Assembly: GCF_025370935.1 (NCBI RefSeq)
Contig: NC_133485.1
Coordinates: forward strand, 18,299,159 to 18,363,158
DNA: 64,000 nucleotides
Direction: 5' to 3'
From: Choristoneura fumiferana
Lineage: Eukaryota; Arthropoda; Insecta; Lepidoptera; Tortricidae
Part shown: positions 55,342 through 64,000 of the stretch, piece after piece
How positions within the stretch are numbered: the stretch's first letter is position 1
Layout: each line of letters starts with the position of its first letter
Notes under the pieces: generated by a model
The model's database searches: none
What the model saw: only the letters and a program-made list of their open reading frames with translations
What the model was told of the DNA's origin: nothing
Position numbers and translations under genes: made by a program

Positions 55342-58300
55342 TCACAGTAACCCCCACTCCCTATAGTTGTTGACCACTCCGTTGAATCTCTCCCTATACA
55401 GTTCGCTGCCGGGCACCACGAAGTTGGTGACTTCAGCTCCATCATCGAAGGTCGGCAGGTTCTCCTCTGCCACAGTTATTATTGGCAACAGGATCACTCC
55501 CATCATTAGACCAACCATTTTGGCCTGAAAACAAAAGGATATTGCATGAAAAAATCCACTTTTGAAGTTAATTTAAGGGAAAAGTAGGTAGGTACAAATA
55601 CAATTTACTGCGTCCGAAAGCCAACAACTCATTGTACTTTAAAAGTGCGTTTATTACTGCAATACGCGTCTTTAACACACTACCCAATGAAATAAAAATG
55701 CTTAATGGAAATCGTTTCAAGAATAAATAAATAAATTGGCTGATTGAATGTATTTTATAAATTAATAAGGGCTATCGTTTTTTGTCTCACTAGATGGCGC
55801 ACTGTTGCGTGAGGTTTTTAAGTATGGCTTTCAAAGTCAGTTATTACGGGCGTGAAAACAAAGTTTAGATTAAAATCATATTTAATACACCTTAAAACCG
55901 TACCATAAAAATATCGAGCATGCCACAGTGTTGCATAGTCCCCGTTTTGTTCGGAAAAAAGGGAGGACAAAGGTTTCCGAAAGACAAAACTGTCTCAAAA
56001 CACAGACATTCATTGCCCCGGAACCCATATTTGCCATAATTAATTTCAGGTATTGAAAAATATTCACAAAATTATTCTAATTATAAATAAACCCGCGTAG
56101 CTCACCCAAAAACTATGAGATTTGACATTTCGGAGACCTCACGCTACACTAGCGCCTCTAGTAGCGAATTCATACGCAATAGCCCTCATTCTTTTCGAAT
56201 GCTGCATGCAGTAACTTTAAAAAATTGTATGCTCAAAATAAGCAACTTTAGGTACTGTTGATATCTTTTTTGTGATGTATCTTTGTACATAGTTTACAAT
56301 TAATAAATTACTACTGGGTTATTATTTCGAGAGGTTCAATTGTGTTCAGACTCAAATTTTCAGTTATAAATTAGAAATATATCGTTTATTGTTTTTAAGT
56401 TGCTTAGGATATTATCACTGAAACTTGTGGTAAATACATTTTATTCTATTTTTATCTTTTTTTCCACAATAACTTAAATTTTCTGCACAAAAGTCAGTTA
56501 CGTGGTCAGGTTCGGATTATCCCTGATTACTTTGTAGTATTGTAAAAAAATACAAGGTATAGAAAAACTTGCTGTTTAAAACATGGATTGAATGTTCATA
56601 ATATGATATACCATGCATGCAAACATAAAAAAAATTAGGACATTTGATAAGACTATTTTTTCTACATTTCCCGTTGTTCCAAAATACACCATCATTTTTC
56701 GTAGCCACACTTATTAAGTATATTTTAAACAAAAAAAAGAGGTCAAACCTCCTGTAAATCCTTTTTTAACTATAAGCAACTTTGAAAATAAGACTGCGTC
56801 AATATAATAGTTATTTGTGCAACAAGAGAGCAAAGTTGTTTTTTGTTGCGAGTGTGATTTTGAATCCCGAGTAAGCGAAGGATTCTATAATTGAATCACG
56901 AGCGTCAGCGAGTGATTCTAGGTTAGAATCCTGAGATCAGCAAGGGATTGAAATACACGAGATGCAAAAAAAACTTTGTCTCGTGTGACACATACAATTT
57001 TTCACCTCAGCAGCGAGAACATAATTTAAATGTAACATAAGAATAAAACCACATATACCTACCTGTTTACAAAACAAACACATTTTTTTAAAAATAGAAT
57101 CCGATTATTATCAAATATAATAATTACACTTAAAACCATAAAAAGAGTCCAGTAGCTACAATACTAATCGCATACTCATAACATGCAATCTTAACTTCTT
57201 GTACTAATGTGACACTTATTTTTTAATACTGCAAAAAGCCTCATCTCGGGTAATTGAAAAGGTTGAACAATTAAACCTTTAATATGATTTTTTAAGATTT
57301 CTATTACATAAACATAAATAGATTTGTTAAAAAATCATTCAATTTAACAAATAATAATTATACTGTAGAGGCAGTATACGGAATTCTTGTATAAAAAAAA
57401 AACAAGAGAAGCGGCTTTCGTGCAATGAGGTTGCATACTTTATTAAAAGATCAGGAAAATTACATTTGGAAATATTTCGATAATTTTAATACCAAAAATT
57501 TAATTTAAGTTTGTAATCGACAAATTTGGTCCTATCTCTTGCTTTTTTCGAGTTGAAGTGAAATGACAGATCAAAGTAAAGTTCAAATATTTGGAATTCA
57601 GTGAGTAGACCCAACACTGTAGGTACTCAGCATTTAAAAAAATAATTTAAAAAGTTACTTTGTCTCACGGAGTGAGCAAAATGCGATTTTGCTCACTGAT
57701 TTCTCATAGCAAACCTGCCTGTTTGAGGTGCTGAGGTGAAAAGTATAATGTTTATCGCAAGTCATAATTATTTATCTATAATTAATGTAATAAAGGTTCA
57801 GTTAGATTTGCGTCAAAGATCGAGCGTCATTTTCGTTACGGTTGCGACTTGGTAAGTATTGGGTAAATAAATATAATGTTTTACTGGTGCTGTGTCATTT
57901 ACAGTTAAGTTATTCAATATTGATTTCATTTGCTTCAAATCTATAGATATTTACTGCAGAGCCGCGAAAGTAAGAGCTTTTCAATTTCGTGGTCATCATT
58001 TTCGTGGTCCTATGGGCCACGAAACTGATTAAAGTCCACGAAAAAGATGATTTTCCCTACAAGTAGAAAAAATACAGAACACTTTTTATAGAATTTTCTG
58101 CTTTTTACAGTGTAATCGTTTATGCCGTTATTGATTTAAACGAAGAATGGTTGACCGTCAACACCATTTGCTCCAGGTGTGGTTATAGGAATTATGACCA
58201 GTGCGTCGCCAATTTTGTTAACTGGCGAGAGGTTCAAGAATTATTTTGCCCTGAATGTACGTGTGAAATGTATATATCTAAATATTAAAAGAAAACTTCG

Positions 58301-61003
58301 TCATTTAGAGGAGCATTTTGTTGTGTTGTTTCGTTGTAACATAATTTCGTTCTGGTTTACCGTAGACCTGCACGGGGGGGAAGGTATTGAAAACTGTTTT
58401 GGTTTGTGAGTTGAAGTTATTAATCTTACTTTAATTAAGTAATTTCTAGATAGTATTTAAAAGGTTACAAAAATGACAATTTGAAGTCGTCATTTTCGTG
58501 GTCAAGTTTTAATTTTTTTTTATATAGATATCGATTGTCTATTTCTGTTGATACCTGATTAATTAAATAATGCTTATTCGTTTTCTCATTATGATCGGAT
58601 TTTCATTCAAATAGTACAATTATAAGATTTAAAAATAAACAAAATGTTCTTTTTCGTGGTCTCGATGCTCATTTTCGTTACCGTTAAATTGGATTTTTGC
58701 TTTTTTTAACCAAAATAAACTTTATCGATCTCTTATAATATAAAGCATCTTATCGGTACATATCCTTTTGTTCAAAATAAAACAGACCACATCAAAATGT
58801 GTGTTTTTATTTCTGTAACATTTATCTTACACCTCAAATAATTACCCAACTAAGCCTCCTTTACACCATGCGACAACTTGCATGCAAGTTTCACTACATT
58901 GCGGTATTTGTTTGAAAAACTAAATTCATTGTCCCTCGGTAGTCTGCGATGTAATGCAACTTGTATGCAAGTTCTTGAATGGTCTAAATGGGCCTTAAGG
59001 TTCGCGGACGCATTCCCCATCTCTTTTTGCCCTTGTCTTATACCGTGTGACGTCTCGTGATCATGGCGCATGCAACGTGCCGAAATATCGAGGTGCTCTA
59101 AAATCAAGGTACGCGGAACAAAACCAGAATTTAATTCATACATTTTTTCCGTTTTTTTGCTTATGTCTAAAGTTGTATAGATAATGGTACGGAATCCTTC
59201 GTGCGCGAGTCCGTCTTGCACGTGGCCGGTTTTTTGAAACAAGGTCTTTGTCCAGCACGGGGTATATATAGATTGAGAAGAGTATCAACAAACCTCTTCC
59301 AATTCCTTCCTATATTGCTTCTCTGGGTACACCTCCTCGGGGTCCACGTCCAGCCTCTCCAGCGCCAGCTTCAGCTGTTCGTAGTACTGGTCCAGCAGTT
59401 TATGGTAGTGCTGTCTTCTGAAGTCCTCGTCTGCTCCAGTAAAGAAGAAATACATCAAGTCAGCGGTGGGACTTGACGTGTGAACCATTTGGAAGTCCAC
59501 GGGGACCATTTCTAGTTTCTCGTTCTGGAAAATGCAATTACAAACAATTGAGATTTTTTGCACTATTAGGTATATCGTTTCTAATTCCATCGTCTCTTCA
59601 ATTTTATCCCTGACGCAAAATGAGGGGTGTTATAAGTAGGGGTTTTCCAACTTTTTGGTCTATGGTCTAAAGGTAAAACTTTTCCGCTAAGATTCGAAGT
59701 AGCTCTTCTTATACAATTTCATCATCATCATCATCATCATATCAGCCGTAGGACGTCCACTGTGGGACAAAGGCTTGCGCCATAGACCTCCAGTCGCTTC
59801 GGTTGGAAGCAAGCAGATGTAACTAATAGTTTTATTAATTTGATTGAACACAGAATATTTATTAGGCTTTTTAACGCTGAAAAATGTTGCCCCTAACTCG
59901 TCCAAGAAACTACTGTTTTGCATCGAAAATTTGAAATCAATTTAAAACACTGCACTGCGTTTAATTTTCAAACGACTTCAAAAAAGGAGAAGGTTCTTTA
60001 TTCATCTGTATGTTTTTAAGAATATTTTTGTAGGAGCTACTGTGAATTTGGTAAGTCGAAGAAAGAGTATATTAGTCTAGTGCAACGTCTGTATTTAACT
60101 GCAAATGAATCATAATATCAACTGGACCACCCTTGATTTGAAGATTACGAGTTTATTATGTCAAATCAAATTTTCATTTATTTTTTTATGTCAACTACAT
60201 AATACTCATGTTTACTAACTACATGTACTTACTTGTCGTCTATGCATCAGGTTGCTGGGTTTAAAATCCCCGTGTGCCAGCATTTGCGAGCCCTTGCTGT
60301 AATAGACACTCATGAACTGCAGAAATCTATCCTCCTCGCCTTCTCCTGCCAAGTATTTCTCCAACTTTTCCTTATTTACATCTGAGACTACCGACATCGC
60401 TGTACCGATCATTTTAGGTTTCATAATGTCCATTAAAGATAGCATGATAGACGTATCAATAGTTAACTTATTTGAAACTTCTTCATAATCTTCCGGGTCT
60501 TCCTTACAATAAGCTAATGAGAGAGCATGGAATTTGGCTATCAGCTCTATAGCTGTGGACGCGTACTCTAAGTCTACTGTCTTCTGTCTCGCGTGAGTTT
60601 TGAAGCCATTTGCCATGAGGTTCTCTAGAACTATGGTCTCGGTAAGGTACTGTTCGTTGATGCCATAGATCTTCGGGAAAACGAGCCTGTGTTCCTCGGG
60701 CACACTATGTTTCTCTTGAAGCATCTCAAACTGCTTTAACACTTTCTTGTAGAAGTAAATCTCAGTTGTGAATGGGCAAGGGATTGGAGATGTTTTACGC
60801 ACACTGTCACCCAAAACAGCCACTTTAGCAAAAAGATTGATATCTTTTTTGTCTTTTGCTTTAAGCTTCACAAGGAACAGCACAGCAGTTAGGTTGGCAC
60901 CATGGGAACTAATTTCTTTAATATCAGCGTCGTAGTCCACATATTTTATTTCTTCAGCTATTTTCGCAATCAAATTTGATACCGTATCTTTAGGTGTCTC
61001 CAT
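55342..61003 (-). CDS. EcKL gene 3: ecdysteroid kinase-like protein, 3 exons
   Basis: Minus-strand exons 61003-60233, 59524-59294 and 55524-55342 (phase 0) encode about 394 residues. Exon 1 starts METPKDTVSNLIAKIAEEI and ends with catalytic loop AHGDFKPSNLMHRRQ and donor CAA/GTAAGT. Exon 2, again 231 bp, contains VPVDFQMVHTSSPTADLMYF and ends EELEE before GTTTGT. Exon 3 follows TTTTCAG and reads AKMVGLMMGVILLPIIT, then FVVPGSELYRERFNGVV, ending in TGA. Introns are GT-AG. Intron 2 (3.8 kb) contains an inverted MITE (55768-56186) and one copy of a 0.93-kb repeat whose inverted partner lies just upstream of the gene. Open throughout, so probably functional. It is a paralogue of the two other EcKL genes in the window, in the same orientation as gene 2. 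Confidence 0.88.
55768..56186 (-). mobile_element. AGGGCTATCG MITE, copy 3 (419 bp), in EcKL gene 3 intron 2
   Basis: Reverse orientation to copies 1 and 2, with the same ends. The small ORFs inside it are not conserved as protein. Confidence 0.85.
56809..57743 (+). repeat. 0.93-kb inverted-pair repeat, copy 1, in EcKL gene 3 intron 2
   Basis: Bounded by TAGTTATTTGTGCAAC and GGTGCTGAGGTGAAAA. It matches 61560-62494 in reverse across its length, by eye with few substitutions. An inner pair (TTTTTCACCTCAGCA at 56999 and TGCTGAGGTGAAAA at the end) suggests a TIR element of about 745 bp. Confidence 0.85.
57815..58700 (+). repeat. region with recurring CATTTTCGTGGTC / CATTTTCGTTACGG words
   Basis: CATTTTCGTTACGGTT at 57828; CATTTTCGTGGTC at 57997 and 58491; TTTTCGTGGTCTCGA at 58651 and CATTTTCGTTACCG at 58670. 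Both edges read TCGA-GCGTCATTTTCGTTAC or close to it, in direct orientation. No ORF of note. Confidence 0.45.
58850..59000. repeat. inverted-repeat element with ACTTGCATGCAAGT words
   Basis: CAACTTGCATGCAAGTTTCA and CAACTTGTATGCAAGTTC recur about 90 bp apart. The covering minus ORF of 130 codons is probably a by-product. In EcKL gene 3 intron 2. Confidence 0.5.
59603..59665 (+). repeat. family C repeat with its middle deleted
   Basis: GACGCAAAATGAGGGGTGTT passes straight into GGGGTTTTCCAACTTTTTGG; about 190 bp present in other copies are absent. Confidence 0.65.
59719..59800 (-). mobile_element. RTE-clade LINE 3' tail
   Basis: A (CAT)n run, then CAGCCGTAGGACGTCCACTG: reverse complement of an RTE end that would read QWTSYG and stop. 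Less than 80 bp survives. It lies in intron 1 of EcKL gene 3. Confidence 0.65.
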
Positions 61004-61559
61004 GCTGATGATTACTATAATATTTGATGTGTTCTTTTTACAATTTACTATATATATTAGTAGTGTTATCTTGACTGTCTAATTATCTACGATTAATCTT
61101 TATTATTTTATTACCAATCCCGAGTGATTAAATAAATATTGACTCCGTATGTTTGTTGAATTGAATCGCACATCGTCTACGAACAAATAATAAGTCTTAT
61201 TATTTATTCATAGTACATCGTATTATTTGTACTTTATCTTCGAAAAACTCACTTTTGATTAGAAAATCTGTAAACAAATCTTTATTTAAGACAAAATTCG
61301 TACAACACGATTCTATACAGTGTATAGTACACACGGACGAACTGAATTATATCAATGGACACTTACTAGTGGTACATAGTCCAATAGATCTAAAAGATTA
61401 TCCAATTGGTGCAATTGAACATAATTTAAACAGCGTAGTCATAGAAAATAGCAAGTGTACTTAAGTAATCTAAACTACTGCAAAACCTCTTTTTGTACGT
61501 TCTGCATCCTATCATGTCCAAAAGCGGTGGTTTTTTGAAAATGAAATCAAGAAACTAAC
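61004..61559. other. upstream flank of EcKL gene 3
   Basis: AT-rich. A TATATATATTAG stretch lies about 50 bp upstream of the start codon (61049-61060); too weak to call a promoter. Confidence 0.35.
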
Positions 61560-62494
61560 TTTTTCACCTCAGCACCTCAAACAGGCAGGTTTTGCTATGA
61601 GAAATCAGTGAGCAAAATCGCATTTTGCTCACTCCGTGAGACAAAGTAACTTTTTAATTATTTTTTTTAAATGCTGAGTACAGTGTTGGGTCTTCAAAGT
61701 AAAGTTCAAATATTTGGAATTCAGTGAGTAGACTCTACTCACTGAATTCCAAATATTTGAACTTTACTTTGATCTGTCATTCATTTCACTTCAACTCGAA
61801 AAAAGCAAGAGATAGGATCAAATTTGTCGATTACAAACTTAAATTAAATTTTTGGTATTAAAAATATATCGAAATATTTCCAAAATGTAAATTTTCCCGA
61901 TCTTTTAATAAAGTATGCAACCTCGTTGCACGAAAGCCGCTTCTCTTGTTTTTTTTTTATAAAAGAATTCCGTATACGGCCTCTACAGTATAATTATTAT
62001 GTGTTAAATTGAATGATTTTTTAACAAATCTATTTATGTGTATGTAATAGAAATCTTAATAAAAATCATATTTAAAGGTTTAATTGTTCAACCTTTTCAA
62101 TTACCCCGAGATGAGGCTTTTGCAGTATTAAAAAATAAGTGTGACATTAGTATAAAAAGTTAAGATTGCATGTTATGAGTATGCGATTTGTATTGTAGCT
62201 ACTGGACTCTTTTTATGGTTTTAAATGTAATTCTATTATAATTGATAATAATCGGATTCTATTTTAAAAAAATGTGTTTGTTTTGTAAACAGGTAGGTAT
62301 ATGTGGTTTTATTCTTATGTTACATTTAAATTATGTTCTCGCTGCTGAGGTGAAAAATTGTATGTGTCACACGAGACCAAAGTTTTTTTGCATCTCGTGT
62401 ATTTCAATCCCTTGCTGATCTCAGGAGTCTTACCTAGAATCACTCGCTCGCAACAAAAAACAACTTTGCTCTGTTGTTGCACAAATAACTATAA
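61560..62494 (-). repeat. 0.93-kb inverted-pair repeat, copy 2, upstream of EcKL gene 3
   Basis: Reverse copy of 56809-57743. It lacks about 60 bp of the GCGAG-rich tract and has gained a 44-bp inverted duplication at 61690-61776. Confidence 0.85.
61690..61776. repeat. perfect palindrome from snap-back duplication
   Basis: TCAAAGTAAAGTTCAAATAT is followed by its exact complement across a GTAGACTCTAC centre. Copy 1 of the repeat has only one arm here. Confidence 0.85.
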
Positions 62495-63145
62495 ATTAAC
62501 TTTAGGTAAATTTATTGTAATTTGTTGATCATTATTGAAAAATTGTAAAAACAAATACGAAAATACGAGCTTATGGATAAGTACTGATTTCTTCCACGTT
62601 TTATGTAAAGACGTAATATGTTTAATAACTGAGAAATTAAGATCTAGTAATGGTGACTCTGTGTATTGGACGCAAAAAATCTACTTATCCCATATCGTGG
62701 TAATTATTATTGAGTTCTGTGAGTCATACCTATGTATAGATTATCCTCTACGCAATACTGTTAAATTGTGTCACCCATCGTTGTTACTTATTGGATAGAC
62801 ATGGGCGGATCCAGAATGGGAGGGTCATGGTAGTCATGCCCCCCCCCCTGAGGCCTGGTGTAAGACAACCTTAATTATTTCGTATGTATTCCAGTAAACA
62901 AAGAGGAAAATTGATTTAGTTATGAATAGAATTTGACAATGTGTCCCCCCACCCCGGCTAGAAAGCTGGTTTCGCTCTTGTAGTAGATACCTACCTAGAG
63001 CTTATTTCAATTCAACCTATTTTATCTTTAATGCAATGATACCAATTTCTGTTGTTGACTTGTTGATAATATCGTACCGACTTTACTTCTCATATTTGCT
63101 TACTATGTTGTATTCTATTGTAATATTTTAGGAATAACATAATAT
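62495..63145. other. no gene seen
   Basis: 62797-62870 (GGGCGGATCCAGAATGGGAG, then a C-run) looks like one end of an interspersed element. The 87-codon frame at 62535 has no known motif. Confidence 0.45.
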
Positions 63146-63358
63146 GGCCGATGGGGTCAGAAAGTTCTCGAATGCCGTCCGCGGACCGGGAGACGAGTTG
63201 TCGGTAGGCCTCCAACAAGATGGAGCGACGACCTGGTTAATATCGCGGGATCGCGTTGGATGCGGAAAGCACAAGACCGGTCTGAGTGGAGAGCCTTGGG
63301 GGAGGCCTATGTCCAGCAGTGGACGTCTTTAGGCTGACATGATAATGATGATGATGAA
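63146..63358 (+). mobile_element. RTE-clade LINE 3' end with (GATGAT)n-type tail
   Basis: The frame from 63146 reads GRWGQKVLECRPRTGRR, then RPPTRWSDDLVNIAGSRWM, then AQDRSEWRALGEAYVQQWTS, and a TGA at 63335-63337. This is the C-terminus of RTE reverse transcriptases. A CATGATAATGATGATGATGA tail follows. Its last 45 bp resemble the 3' end of the SINEs in this window. Confidence 0.85.
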
Positions 63359-63591
63359 TAAACATATGCCTATTAATAAAAACAATTACTCTGTTCACCC
63401 GCGACCTTACAATAGCTACGACTACACAACAAAATTGTGAGCTCATGCAGCTCTTCCACTTCCACAGTGCAACAACACACACAAACCTAACTGGGTATCA
63501 CCACCACACAACATTGACGCGTTTCAAACTCAACCAGAGCTCATCTTCAGAGCAACACAACCGTTCACCGTGCTAGCAGATGTTAGACTTA

Positions 63592-63732
63592 GGGGCTGTT
63601 TCACCATCCATTGATTAGTGTTAACTGGTGGTTAGGTGTGATGCCGTCTCTATTTGTTTTGTTCGGATAGACGGAGACGGCATCACATTTAACCGTCGGT
63701 TAACGCTAATCAATGGATGGTGAAACAGCCCC
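63592..63732. mobile_element. PIF/Harbinger MITE (141 bp)
   Basis: A near-perfect hairpin with TIRs starting GGGGCTGTTTCACCATCCAT. It is flanked by TTA on both sides (63589-63591, 63733-63735), the usual Harbinger target. Confidence 0.9.
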
Positions 63733-63774
63733 TTAATTCAATAAATTATGTGAGACTAGAGGACTATGTTGCCT

Positions 63775-63875
63775 AAACGCACTTGGAATCGCAATGTTAT
63801 TCACCACTTCTTTCTGTCACACGGTATAGGATGACGGTAGAAAGAGACGGTGAATGCAATCGCAAGCGGTCGAGC
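63775..63875. repeat. imperfect hairpin of about 100 bp
   Basis: AATCGCAATGTTATTCACCA and its imperfect complement GGTGAATGCAATCGC flank a short loop. Inferred small MITE. Confidence 0.55.
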
Positions 63876-64000
63876 GTCACACAAAACGGCCACAGATTTG
63901 GGTGATAGCAAACAATTCCGGTTCAGTCAACAGTATCATTAGCTGCCACAGACAAGGAAATCAAGATGAAACACTCGGAAGAAATAAACGCTTGTTCATA

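Noticed and set aside
58850..59242. 130-codon minus-strand ORF
   Set aside because: It overlaps an inverted-repeat element and a family B tip, has no recognisable motif and lies in an EcKL intron.

Overview
The window is nuclear DNA from an insect, almost certainly a moth or butterfly (Lepidoptera). The grounds are three multi-exon ecdysteroid-kinase-like (EcKL, DUF227) genes, a DEAD-box (Vasa/DDX4-type) helicase fragment, several LINE clades, an LTR retrotransposon, tRNA-derived SINEs with GATGAT tails, and interspersed repeats I recognise as abundant in lepidopteran genomes. Species cannot be told from sequence alone. Most of the 64 kb is transposon-derived; host coding sequence is sparse.

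Layout. 0-7.5 kb: repeats only (SINE copies, small TIR elements, a possible decayed fold-back element). 7.5-13.1 kb: a segmental duplication of about 1 kb flanking a 5'-truncated Vasa-like helicase fragment on the minus strand, whose motif V and VI arginines read as cysteine. 14-18.3 kb: a CR1/Jockey-type LINE whose ORF2 is split by a 962-bp fold-back element with an exact 8-bp target duplication. 19-20.3 kb: two further LINE 3' ends. 20.4-25.4 kb: EcKL gene 1 (+), four exons, two of its three introns starting with GC. 25.8-33 kb: a nearly full-length, frameshifted RNase H-bearing LINE (I/R1 group, minus) holding a 989-bp TA-flanked TIR element and a small LINE tail. 33.8-40.6 kb: EcKL gene 2 (-), whose second intron carries a 4.8-kb Ty3/gypsy element with 110-bp LTRs, itself broken by a SINE in gag. 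41-55 kb: RTE LINE relics, inverted-repeat elements, a decayed HARBI1-like gene and hAT-type MITEs. 55.3-61 kb: EcKL gene 3 (-), with exons 1-2 enclosed by two inverted copies of a 0.93-kb repeat. 61-64 kb: the second copy of that repeat, an RTE LINE 3' end and a PIF/Harbinger MITE.

The three EcKL genes share architecture (long first exon ending just after the HxDxxxxN catalytic loop, a second exon of exactly 231 bp, a short C-terminal part), so they look like a local gene family. EcKL enzymes phosphorylate ecdysteroids (ecdysteroid 22-kinase) or small detoxification substrates; the substrate here is not known. Everything else reads as layered transposition, and several insertions can be ordered in time because removing them restores reading frames. 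I see no convincing wholly new system. The best candidates for novelty are the 962-bp fold-back element with its spaced CCGAA-type arms, the Arg-to-Cys Vasa fragment, and the double GC-donor EcKL gene. Exon calls rest on reading frames, splice consensus and comparison among the genes in the window, not on transcripts.
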